A stretch of DNA of 8,398 bases from CAZLBV01 sp964557845 (lineage in GTDB: Bacteria; Acidobacteriota; Aminicenantia; Aminicenantales; Aminicenantaceae), in NCBI GenBank assembly GCA_964557845.1, contig CAZLBV010000324.1:1-8398 (forward strand), written 5' to 3'. The notes below the pieces were generated by a model. The model made no database searches and had not been told where the DNA came from. It saw only the letters and a program-made list of their open reading frames with translations. This document shows positions 1 through 6,466 of this stretch, in pieces. The stretch's first letter is position 1. The number at the start of each line of letters is the position of its first letter. A program made the translations under genes and the position numbers.

Positions 1-429
1 AAACACTGGGATACAGGTTTTATAAATGTGGACAAAGCGGATTGTGCCTTTCGTATTCTCTGCGGTGAGCCCTACTGCACAGGCGGCTGTCACGGTGTGT
101 TTCTGGACTGGCTATATATGATCAAAGACCGAAACCCAAAACTCTGGGAAAGACTGCCGGAATGGACCGTGGTTATCGGGAAATATCAAGGCGATGTAAC
201 CGCCCGCAGAGTGATGATCATAGGATCCTGTTCTGAGATCCTCGGCAAAATCAATGCCAAAAAACGACGCCGTATAAACAAATGCCCACCCAAACATAAA
301 GCCTTGGTATTAGACTTTATCTTAAAAGCCGGGATTTTTTCCCCTCTGTTCCGGTTGGATCTCATACTGGATGCTTATTTTTTCCTTTTCCTTTCCTGGT
401 GCCGCAAATTTCTAAAAGGAAGATTTTAA
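1..429 (+). CDS. 3' end of a conserved protein with Cys cluster and CPP motif (DUF362-like?), partial
   Basis: The reading frame is open from the first base of the window, so this is the C-terminal 142 residues of a longer protein; the GTG at 28 is an internal Val codon with no ribosome binding site in front. What is visible: four cysteines (residues 15, 21, 26 and 30 of the fragment, the last three in a CGEPYCTGGC stretch), a beta-rich segment with VVIGKY, a GSC (Cys77) and a NKCPPKHK motif (Cys95). A G-x-C strand followed by a C-P-P motif resembles the C-terminus of DUF362-type proteins, which are often linked to iron-sulfur chemistry, but I hold this only as a weak match. The last 40 residues are hydrophobic and then basic (ends in WCRKFLKGRF), suggesting membrane association. 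The stop lies two bases before the aldehyde dehydrogenase start, so the two genes are probably co-transcribed. Confidence 0.6.
   Translation, partial: KHWDTGFINVDKADCAFRILCGEPYCTGGCHGVFLDWLYMIKDRNPKLWERLPEWTVVIGKYQGDVTARRVMIIGSCSEILGKINAKKRRRINKCPPKHKALVLDFILKAGIFSPLFRLDLILDAYFFLFLSWCRKFLKGRF
417..422 (+). promoter_or_regulatory. Ribosome binding site deciding the aldehyde dehydrogenase start
   Basis: AGGAAG ends nine bases before the ATG at 432 and lies inside the last codons of the upstream gene. It supports 432 rather than the in-frame ATG at 399, which lies within the upstream coding sequence and would add eleven residues unlike the family N-terminus. Confidence 0.65.
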
Positions 430-431
430 TT

Positions 432-2078
432 ATGATCGAAAATCGTATCTTTATACAAAATGAATGGAAGAAAACCACTGATTCGATCGAATCGATCAAC
501 CCCGCTACCCTAGAGACAGTAGGTCAATCCGGATCTGCATCTTCTGAGGACTGTATGAAGGCTGTTCAGGCTGCCAAAGAGGCACATCCTGAATGGAGAG
601 AGATCCCCATCCGCTCGAAGAAGGCTGTTTTTAAAAAGGCAAAAGAGATCCTATTAAAAAAAAGCCTGGAAACCGGACGGCTCATCACCTTAGAAAAAGG
701 TTCTCCTCTTCCTGAATCCATGTCCTCAGAAGTCATGAGTTCCCTGGAAGCATTAGACTATTATATCCACTCCATGGACCAACTTCTCCAACCCAAAAAT
801 ATGAGGCACAATGTCATCCTTTTTTTTCACAAAAAAGGCCTTTTTCATTTCCAATCTTTGGGGCCGATGCTGGTCATTTCTCCCTGGAATTTTCCTTTCA
901 TGATCCCTTTTTTGGACATTCTCGCCGGGCTTACTGCCGGTAATACTCTGGTGATGAGGCCTTCATCAACAACCCCTTTTTGCGGACTCCATATAGGAGA
1001 GATCTTTGAGGAGGCAGGTTTGCCTCCCGGCGTATTAAATATCGTACCCAGCCGGACCCAACAAGCCGAAGAAATGATACGCCATCCTGATTTTCATCTG
1101 ATCTCATTTACCGGCAGCACCTCCACCGGCAAACGTGTAATGGAGCTTGCCAGCCGGAATCTTACCAATGTCAATCTGGAACTCGGTGGAAAAGACCCCA
1201 TGATCGTACTGAAAGACGCCGATCTTGACAAAGCAGCTTACGGTGCGGTCTGGGGAGCATTTATGAACTGCGGACAGAGCTGCGGTTCCATAGAACGGGT
1301 GTATGCAGACCGGGACATAATAGACTCTTTTATTGAAAAAATTACTGCTTTAACCAAAAATCTCAGAGTGGGAGATCCCAGGGATGAAGGCATCGATATA
1401 GGTCCCATGGTCACTCTCAGCCAATTGGAACTGGTAGAAGAACACATTAAAGATGCCCGGGAAAAAGGAGCTGAAGTTTTCTGCGGAGGGGAGAGAATAC
1501 ACGATCTGTCGGGTTATTTTATCAGGCCGGCGGTCTTGTCAAAAGTAAACCATTCCATGATGATCATGAAGGAAGAAACCTTTGGTCCAGTACTGCCGGT
1601 CATGCCTTTTTCAAGCCTCGATGAGGCCGCTGCGCTGGCGAATGATTCTGATTTTGGTTTAACCGCGTCGGTCTGGACAGAAAGTCGTAAAAATGCCAAT
1701 TATTTAACCTCCAAGATCGAAAGCGGCACAGTAACTATTAATGATCATATGACCACTTTCTCAGAACCCGGCGCCATCTGGGGGGGGATCAAACAGAGTG
1801 GGATCGGCCGGTGTCATGGCCCTATAGGATTTAAGGATCTGGTTTATGTTAAATACGTTAGCCAGGATTTCAGTAAAAAAAAACATCGGATCTGGTGGTA
1901 TCCTTATGATAAAGGTTTGCTAGAGGTACTGAACAAATCATTTCCACTTTTTTACTCCAACCGGTTGGGACAGAAGTTCAGATCAATGATGTCCTTGACG
2001 CCGTATTTATCCAGGATAAAAAAAGGCATACCCCTGTCGAATTTCATAAAGGGACTTCCCCGCCTACTGAGAAAATGA
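432..2078 (+). CDS. NAD(P)-dependent aldehyde dehydrogenase with basic C-terminal tail
   Basis: Aldehyde dehydrogenase superfamily enzyme (aldehyde to carboxylate with NAD(P)+; a CoA-acylating or reverse reaction cannot be excluded). From the ATG at 432 it has 548 residues. Visible landmarks are PWNFP (Asn153), SFTGSTSTG for the cofactor, ELGGKDP (general base Glu250), NCGQSC (catalytic Cys284, 34 residues after the Glu as is usual), EETFGPV and GGIKQSGIGR. The normal cofactor-site Lys of the KPS motif is Arg176 (MRPSS). The body ends near residue 480; about 70 further residues include WWYPYD and a Lys/Arg-rich, partly hydrophobic tail (SRIKKGIPL, PRLLRK), which suggests peripheral membrane attachment. 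The family style (CHGPIGF after GIGR) recalls the diapolycopene-dialdehyde and ALDH15/22-like branches, hence a hydrophobic aldehyde is a reasonable guess. The stop overlaps the next start. The gene contains a G8 and an A9 tract. Confidence 0.92.
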   Translation: MIENRIFIQNEWKKTTDSIESINPATLETVGQSGSASSEDCMKAVQAAKEAHPEWREIPIRSKKAVFKKAKEILLKKSLETGRLITLEKGSPLPESMSSEVMSSLEALDYYIHSMDQLLQPKNMRHNVILFFHKKGLFHFQSLGPMLVISPWNFPFMIPFLDILAGLTAGNTLVMRPSSTTPFCGLHIGEIFEEAGLPPGVLNIVPSRTQQAEEMIRHPDFHLISFTGSTSTGKRVMELASRNLTNVNLELGGKDPMIVLKDADLDKAAYGAVWGAFMNCGQSCGSIERVYADRDIIDSFIEKITALTKNLRVGDPRDEGIDIGPMVTLSQLELVEEHIKDAREKGAEVFCGGERIHDLSGYFIRPAVLSKVNHSMMIMKEETFGPVLPVMPFSSLDEAAALANDSDFGLTASVWTESRKNANYLTSKIESGTVTINDHMTTFSEPGAIWGGIKQSGIGRCHGPIGFKDLVYVKYVSQDFSKKKHRIWWYPYDKGLLEVLNKSFPLFYSNRLGQKFRSMMSLTPYLSRIKKGIPLSNFIKGLPRLLRK

Positions 2079-2605
2079 AAAAATACATAGGACTCACAGG
2101 TACAAACGCATCGGGAAAAGGAGAAATCGCTGCCTTCTTTCAGAAACATGGATTTTCTTATTTTTCACTTTCAGATCTGCTCAGAAAAGAGATCCGGAAA
2201 CGGGGTTGGGAAGAAAACCGGGATAATTTGATCAACACCGGAAACGATTTGCGGGAAAAATACGGAGCGGATATACTGGCAAGACGGATCATGCAGGAAG
2301 TCGGCGAGAAAGCGGTTATTGACAGCATCCGGAATATTAAAGAAGCAGAATTCCTCAAAACTCAAGAAAATTTTGTTTTTCTGGCTGTCGATGCACCTGT
2401 AGAATTAAGATACCAAAGAAGTAAAAAAAGGGGAAGGAATGAATCGGCTTCATCCCTAGCAGAATTTATCCAAAAGGAAGCTCAGGAGCTAAGCGGTTCC
2501 GAAATACAGCAGCAGCTTATAAAATGCATGGAGATGGCGGATTTCTTGATCATTAACGACGGCACGCTTGAGGATCTGCATCGAAAACTGGAGAAATTTC
2601 TATGA
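2075..2605 (+). CDS. P-loop nucleotide kinase-like protein (UPF0200/dephospho-CoA kinase-like fold)
   Basis: A 176-residue P-loop protein with the layout of small NMP/CoA kinases: GTNASGKG at residues 9-16 (Lys15; Gly and Glu follow the Lys where Ser/Thr is usual), a helical cap (LSDLLRKEIRKRG, then NLINTGNDLREKYG), VIDSIRN (Asp83, Arg86) corresponding to the Walker-B/substrate Arg region, FLAVDAP at about 102-108, a basic lid RYQRSKKRGR (112-121) and a terminal IINDGTLEDL. This order closely resembles archaeal UPF0200 nucleotide kinases and the N-terminal P-loop domain of bacterial deoxycytidylate deaminases such as AvcD. Start and stop are both in ATGA overlaps with neighbours, and the next gene encodes a dCMP deaminase, so a role in deoxynucleotide handling is the best inference. 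Kinase activity is unproven; the missing Thr/Ser after the P-loop Lys is a reason for caution, although adenylate kinases also have GKG there, followed by Thr. Confidence 0.85.
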   Translation: MKKYIGLTGTNASGKGEIAAFFQKHGFSYFSLSDLLRKEIRKRGWEENRDNLINTGNDLREKYGADILARRIMQEVGEKAVIDSIRNIKEAEFLKTQENFVFLAVDAPVELRYQRSKKRGRNESASSLAEFIQKEAQELSGSEIQQQLIKCMEMADFLIINDGTLEDLHRKLEKFL

Positions 2606-3114
2606 AAAACAAAAGGATATCCAAGGATGAATATTATTTGGGGATCGCCCGGGAAGTGTCCACACGGAGCACCTGCTTCCGGCGAAGCATCGGGGCTATC
2701 ATAATCAGGGGCGACCAGATAATCTCAACCGGCTATGTGGGTGCACCCAGAAAAACCAAGGACAGTCTGGAACACGGTTTCTGCCTCAGAGATAAACTTA
2801 AGATCCCGCATGGCCAGCGCTATGAACTCTGCCGGAGCGTGCATGCTGAGCAGAATGCCATCATCAATGCAGCCAGAGCCGGAGTCAGTCTTTTTGGGGG
2901 CGATATGTATATTTACGGCAGCATCCCCGGGGAGAGCAAACCAATCAATGCCTTTCCCTGTTTCATCTGCAAAAAGATGATCATCAACTGCGGCTTAAAA
3001 CGGGTAATCTGTTCCACCAAAGACGGAGGGATGAAGGTTTTTGAAACCGATGATTGGATCAAAGACTGGCAGGAAAATGATATTATCGACGATAAAAACC
3101 AATATGGACAATGA
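2602..3114 (+). CDS. dCMP deaminase, zinc-dependent cytidine/deoxycytidylate deaminase family
   Basis: Predicted to deaminate dCMP to dUMP, feeding thymidylate synthesis. The 170 residues show RSTCFRRSIGAII (22-34), STGYVGAP (42-49), a Cys61-Leu-Arg insert followed by a GQRYELCRS stretch, then the catalytic HAEQNAI (zinc ligand His81, proton shuttle Glu83) and PCFIC (zinc ligands Cys120 and Cys123). The GYNGAP loop usual in phage T4-type enzymes reads GYVGAP here. The CLR...RYELCRS insert, with extra Cys25, Cys61 and Cys77, is the style of archaeal and anaerobe dCMP deaminases. The ATG lies in an ATGA overlap with the kinase stop, with GGAGA at 2590-2594 as binding site; its own stop overlaps the next gene. 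Length fits a single-domain enzyme. A tRNA or guanine deaminase is much less likely given the RSTC and GYxGAP motifs. Confidence 0.92.
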   Translation: MKNKRISKDEYYLGIAREVSTRSTCFRRSIGAIIIRGDQIISTGYVGAPRKTKDSLEHGFCLRDKLKIPHGQRYELCRSVHAEQNAIINAARAGVSLFGGDMYIYGSIPGESKPINAFPCFICKKMIINCGLKRVICSTKDGGMKVFETDDWIKDWQENDIIDDKNQYGQ

Positions 3115-5321
3115 ATAATCTAACTGGATCTAAAATGCTAAAAAAACCCAATTTACTAAAATCAATTCATCGCACAGCTGCAGTGTTTTCGATCTTCCTC
3201 GCTGTCTTTCTCCTGCTCAGTCTCACTAACCACGCTCAGCAAGAAGAACAGCAGCCAACGGCAACAGAAGGAAAGGTCAATCTGCTCAAGCTCCTTAATA
3301 TCCAGCCCTCTAAGGAGTCCATCGATTTTATTCTTAACCGTCCCCAGATACAACGGCAGGCGCTCGTGACTGAAATGCCTCATCATAAAACCACTTACCT
3401 CAGCGAGATGACGGCCAAAGATTTTGAGACTGTTATCGATATGCTGATATCTGTGGATGAAGATATCGAACATGTGCTAAGGAAAATCAACCGAGAAAAA
3501 CTGGACCAGATGTCTGCTGCGATGGAAAAGGCTCTTGTCGCCGGGAATAAGATCTATTTATATGACTGCAGCAGTACTGGATGGGCCTCCAAAACAATTG
3601 AAAGTGTATTTTGGCGGCCCTTCTGGAATGGGGTAAAACAAGAAAAAAAGATCTGGGAAAAAATTACAAAAAACCTATCCGAAAACATCGAAGAATCTCT
3701 GCTAGGAGAAACATCCGGGGGTGATATAGCCTTGCTGTGCCCAGTTGACCCCCTAGAAGAACTCACAATAATGGGAAAGCTTGATAGTGTTGAAAACAAC
3801 ATTGGGTCTAACGATATTGTGATCGGAGTATCTGAAACCGGTGATGAGCCGGCTGTTATCGGTACTCTTGTTTCTGCTCTTGACCAAAGAAAAAAAGATA
3901 AAGCCCATCTTTCATCATCCCAAAAAAATAAGATCTTCTTTATTTACAATAATCCCGATGAAAAACTCATGCCCGACGATCTCAGCAGACAGATCCTGGG
4001 GGAAACGGATATCACCAAGATCAATCTCACCACCGGACCTCAAGCAGTAACCGGACATACAGCCATGCAGGCATCCACAATCAATACCTTTGTGCTGGGA
4101 AATACTCTTCAAGCAGCAGTCGCTAGAGCCCTGAGGAAATTTCTGTCCAGAAAAGAAATGTCGAAAATAGGATTCGAGGAACCGCTTGAATTAAATAACA
4201 GCTTGAATAGATTCAGTGAACTGCGCACACAAATTAAAAAAAACGCGCCTGAGCTGGCGGAATTATCCCGTTTGGAATCCGAGATTTTTAAGGCCGGTCA
4301 TGTGACCACCTATATGGCAGGAAAAGGTTTTTTCACCACCTTCGTCCATTCTGTTTGCCGAAATAGATTTTTCTATCTACACCCTTTCGAGAGCGTAAAA
4401 AGCGAAAGCATGCGAAGTAAACTGCAAATTTGGAGTCCTGAGGAAACATCTGAGGAGGCCTTGACACTGCTTCTGGGGCGAACCTTTAGGTCTACTGATT
4501 GGAATTTTTATACGAAATTTTTAACCGAACTCATAGACGATCCGGCCTCAAAAAATCAGGCATTGGAAACCGTTAAAAAGATCAAGAGCGAGTCATATGA
4601 TCTGTATGATTTTTCCTATGGGAATTTTAATTTGGTCAATCGGGCTCCCAAAGCCGCCGATCTGGGAGTTTTGATCGTTTTAAGCCCGGAAGAAAAAGAC
4701 TTGGAAAATAAACATTCCGCTTTTGTCCGGTTTTTAAATCTTTTCCAAGGAAGAGGCGCTTTTACTGCGGTTATTTACATATCAGAAGAAAGGGAAAAGG
4801 AATTTAAAAAGACCATTTCTTTGATATCCCAGCTTCAATCCAAAGGGCCCTTCATAAAAATTCGATTGGAAAATAACGGGAGGCCTTTTAAGATCGATCA
4901 ACAGATCGCATTAAAAATGCTCCTGGATGTCCATTCAGCGGCTGTAATGGCAGGGGCAGGGAAAATTATCGGGAACACTCCCAGTGAAACCGCTGTTGAT
5001 ACTTTGAAACAGATCGACCGCGCAACTTCTCTTATTCAAAATTATGTCAATCAGACTATTCGCCACCCTCAATGGGTTAAAAAATTTGGAGTTCATAATC
5101 TGATTAACTACGGAGAAACCAATGCTGTTTTGTTTGAGAGCCTGAACTATCTAAAAAATACCAACATACAGGATTCTGAGGAGCGCATCGGAGTTGTAAC
5201 GCTGTCAACAATCCGGATACTTGAATCTCTAAAAACACGACAGAGTATATCACTGGAAGAGGCATGGAAAATTGCTAAAGAAAAAGGATTGGCTCGATAT
5301 CTAAGCGAAGCCGAGAAATAG
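3111..5321 (+). CDS. Exported double-SIS-domain protein, MurQ/GKRP-like
   Basis: A 736-residue protein. Residues 1-42 look like a secretion signal: a basic start (KKPNLLKSIHR), a hydrophobic core (VFSIFLAVFLLLSL) and possible cleavage after NHA, followed by a Gln/Glu-rich linker. The first SIS-like domain spans about 145-345, with YLYDCSSTGWAS (151-160), VIGVSETGDEP (Ser241, Gly244) and GPQAVTGHTAMQA (309-321); the last two match the MurNAc-6-phosphate etherase (MurQ) motifs of the type IG-x-S-x-x-G and GPEVLTGSTRMKA. A second SIS-like half starts near DLGVLIVLS (517) and includes DVHSAAVMAGAGKIIGN (about 606-622), like the MurQ/GKRP helix that ends in GK-x-x-GN. The arrangement and length resemble glucokinase regulatory protein more than single-SIS MurQ. 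A sugar-phosphate ligand outside the cytoplasm would be odd, so the ligand is unknown. The start overlaps the deaminase stop; ATG 3135 (Met9) is an alternative. Confidence 0.8.
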   Translation: MNNLTGSKMLKKPNLLKSIHRTAAVFSIFLAVFLLLSLTNHAQQEEQQPTATEGKVNLLKLLNIQPSKESIDFILNRPQIQRQALVTEMPHHKTTYLSEMTAKDFETVIDMLISVDEDIEHVLRKINREKLDQMSAAMEKALVAGNKIYLYDCSSTGWASKTIESVFWRPFWNGVKQEKKIWEKITKNLSENIEESLLGETSGGDIALLCPVDPLEELTIMGKLDSVENNIGSNDIVIGVSETGDEPAVIGTLVSALDQRKKDKAHLSSSQKNKIFFIYNNPDEKLMPDDLSRQILGETDITKINLTTGPQAVTGHTAMQASTINTFVLGNTLQAAVARALRKFLSRKEMSKIGFEEPLELNNSLNRFSELRTQIKKNAPELAELSRLESEIFKAGHVTTYMAGKGFFTTFVHSVCRNRFFYLHPFESVKSESMRSKLQIWSPEETSEEALTLLLGRTFRSTDWNFYTKFLTELIDDPASKNQALETVKKIKSESYDLYDFSYGNFNLVNRAPKAADLGVLIVLSPEEKDLENKHSAFVRFLNLFQGRGAFTAVIYISEEREKEFKKTISLISQLQSKGPFIKIRLENNGRPFKIDQQIALKMLLDVHSAAVMAGAGKIIGNTPSETAVDTLKQIDRATSLIQNYVNQTIRHPQWVKKFGVHNLINYGETNAVLFESLNYLKNTNIQDSEERIGVVTLSTIRILESLKTRQSISLEEAWKIAKEKGLARYLSEAEK

Positions 5322-5500
5322 TCTTATAGTTTTCAAGCTTAAAAATTTGTTACATCACCTCTACGCTGGCTGAAAAGTAACTATATTTCATTCATACCGC
5401 AGCGATATTATTAAATCCGCTGATGCCGCCCGGCTGGTCTGATAGAAATTGGTAAAAAGAGCAGCCATGCGATGTGCAGAAATGAACAAATATTTTTTTG
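5322..5500. other. Gap between convergent gene ends; no gene or clear terminator seen
   Basis: These 179 bases separate the end of the plus-strand SIS gene from the end of the minus-strand beta-barrel gene. I find no coding frame with family character and no GC-rich hairpin followed by a T run on either strand. The nearest candidates are a 5-bp CAGCG/CGCTG pair (5400-5422) and an AT-only hairpin at 5485-5502. Both are too weak to call, so termination here may be Rho-dependent. Confidence 0.4.
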
Positions 5501-5956
5501 TTAAAAGAAACACCGCAGCCCGAATCCACCCTGAAGCCTAAGGTTGGTGTCAGGAATAAAATCAAATACTGGGACAAATTCAAAAAAAAGATCTAAAGGA
5601 ACCTTTTTAAAAAAATAATTAATCCCTATAGGAAAACGTATTCCTGCCCGCGTTTTTTTCTCCTTAGTCATACGTCCTCCCACGCCGTAATAAAAAGCCA
5701 GACTGGTCCTTTCAACTTTGATCAAATCAAATTTATGTCGCACCCAATCAGCATGCATATGCCAAGTATCCGTATCCACTGACCAGGCAGCACCGAAAAC
5801 AAGGGCAGACCGGCTGCTCGTCCATGTCTTGAGGCACAGACCTGTAGGCTCTCCCAGAATAACACCGATCCCGGTCCCGCTTTGCTGGGCAGACAAGTCT
5901 CCGGCATAAACCAGCACCCCAATAATAACAATGAACATAGCAGTTAATTTTTTCAT
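5501..5956 (-). CDS. Small exported outer-membrane beta-barrel protein, DUF3996/BAPKO_0422-like
   Basis: With the start at 5956 the protein has 151 residues. It begins MKKLTAMFIVIIGVLV and has a signal-peptide cleavage site likely after LSA (residue 23). The mature part is a run of alternating hydrophobic/polar strands with turns: GIGVILGEPTGLCLKTW, LVFGAAWS, MHADWVRHKF, FYYGVGGRM, AGIRFPIGINYFF, LDLFFEFVPVFDF and a last strand LQGGFGLRCFF ending in Phe, as outer-membrane barrels do. The ILGEPTGL, YGVGGR, R-x-P-x-G and PLDLFFEFVP patterns are those I associate with the DUF3996 (BAPKO_0422-like) family of small outer-membrane barrels, whose role is not established. GGGGA at 5961-5965 (minus strand) sits four bases before this ATG. 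The upstream in-frame ATG at 5989 has AAAGGA almost touching it, which is too close, and would spoil the signal peptide start. Confidence 0.78.
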   Translation of the reverse strand: MKKLTAMFIVIIGVLVYAGDLSAQQSGTGIGVILGEPTGLCLKTWTSSRSALVFGAAWSVDTDTWHMHADWVRHKFDLIKVERTSLAFYYGVGGRMTKEKKTRAGIRFPIGINYFFKKVPLDLFFEFVPVFDFIPDTNLRLQGGFGLRCFF

Positions 5957-6213
5957 TTTATCCCCAAATTTATAAATTTCTGTAAGCATATCCTTTATCT
6001 TAAATATACTCTTTTTTTTATAAATAGTTTATAAAAAATTAAAACCAAAATTTATTCCCTTGAACGGATATTTATGGATTGTTCTGCTTAGGTATTATTG
6101 TTGGTTTTATCTTGAAGGATCCAGTTTGGAAAAGTGAATATTAATTTAATTTTTAAATACCTCACTTGAGATTAAAAACATAATGGATCATAATATTAAA
6201 GTAAGGAAAATTA
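5957..6213. other. AT-rich divergent intergenic region
   Basis: The region of 257 bases separates the minus-strand barrel gene from the plus-strand zinc-ribbon gene and should hold both promoters. The rightward promoter is clear (6166-6194). For the leftward gene the sequence between about 6001 and 6050 is full of A/T runs (T9 at 6012-6020 on the plus strand). It offers TTGGTT (6043-6048, minus) with several poor -10 candidates, so I do not fix a site. I see no coding sequence and no long inverted repeat or operator here. Confidence 0.5.
6166..6194 (+). promoter_or_regulatory. Sigma70-type promoter for the zinc ribbon-helicase operon
   Basis: TTGAGA (6166-6171) and CATAAT (6189-6194) each match the consensus at five of six bases and are separated by exactly 17 bases. 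The expected start of transcription is near 6201, giving a leader of only about 13 bases that contains the ribosome binding site TAAGGA (6202-6207) before the ATG at 6214. Position, spacing and strand all agree with the gene downstream. Confidence 0.55.
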
Positions 6214-6447
6214 ATGGCAGATATTAAAGACAAAAAAATAATAGGCGAAGGCAAAGGTCTGGGACGCGGCGGTGGACGCGGCCGGAAGGGAGGCGGGGGC
6301 TTCGGCCCAGATGGTTATTGTGTTTGTGCTCAATGCGGAGAGAAAATAGGACACAAACGGGGCATAAAATGCACTGATCTAAATTGCCCTAAATGCGGGC
6401 ACACTATGGTTAGGGAAGAACTGCTGGAAAGAAAAGTTAAGATATAA
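6214..6447 (+). CDS. Short Gly/Arg-rich zinc-ribbon protein
   Basis: A 77-residue protein in two parts. Residues 11-31 are a low-complexity Gly/Arg/Lys stretch (GLGRGGGRGRKGGGGFG). Residues 35-68 are a Cys-rich module with Cys36, 38, 41, 53, 58 and 61, so two CxxC knuckles (38-41 and 58-61) plus two further cysteines; the end CPKCGHTMVRE is typical of rubredoxin-like zinc ribbons. Proteins of this plan (Gly-rich lead, C-V-C-x-x-C-G, H-x-R-G, C-P-x-C-G-x-x-M) are common in anaerobic bacteria and archaea and have no assigned function that I know. The ribbon probably binds zinc, or iron, and the RG-rich lead could bind nucleic acid; both are inference. A good binding site (TAAGGA, 6202-6207) supports the start. 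The gene is first in an apparent operon, 19 bases before the Pif1 helicase gene. Confidence 0.85.
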   Translation: MADIKDKKIIGEGKGLGRGGGRGRKGGGGFGPDGYCVCAQCGEKIGHKRGIKCTDLNCPKCGHTMVREELLERKVKI

Positions 6448-6466
6448 CCTGGGCTATTCATAAAAA

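Noticed and set aside
28..429. GTG at 28 as the start of the first gene
   Set aside because: The frame stays open to the window edge and there is no ribosome binding site before the GTG; the gene is better read as cut off by the window.
399..431. Upstream ATG for the aldehyde dehydrogenase
   Set aside because: It lies inside the upstream coding sequence, has no good binding site and adds residues unlike the family; AGGAAG at 417-422 fits the ATG at 432.
2075..2605. Calling the P-loop protein dephospho-CoA kinase (coaE) or adenylate kinase (adk)
   Set aside because: The lid, the VIDSIRN block and the INDGTLEDL ending fit UPF0200/AvcD-type P-loop domains better than either enzyme, and the context is dCMP metabolism.
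2735..2980. Alternative plus-strand frame inside the dCMP deaminase gene
   Set aside because: It is a shadow frame of a gene with clear catalytic motifs; it has no recognisable features of its own.
3111..5321. Calling the SIS protein MurNAc-6-phosphate etherase (murQ)
   Set aside because: It is more than twice the MurQ length, has an export signal and lacks the recognisable AECPP active-site block; only the SIS-fold motifs match.
5400..5422. CAGCG/CGCTG inverted repeat as terminator or operator
   Set aside because: Only five pairs with a 13-base loop and no T tract; easily due to chance.
5485..5502. Hairpin AACAAA/TTTGTT as a terminator
   Set aside because: The stem is six A/T-rich pairs, overlaps the stop codon of the barrel gene and lacks a GC core followed by a T run on either strand.
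5392..5583. Minus-strand frame in the convergent gap as a small gene
   Set aside because: It overlaps the end of the barrel gene out of phase, has no binding site or family character, and appears to be a chance frame.
5990..6213. Riboswitch or small RNA in the divergent region
   Set aside because: The predicted leader of the rightward transcript is only about 13 bases, and I see no conserved stem pattern in the AT-rich leftward part.
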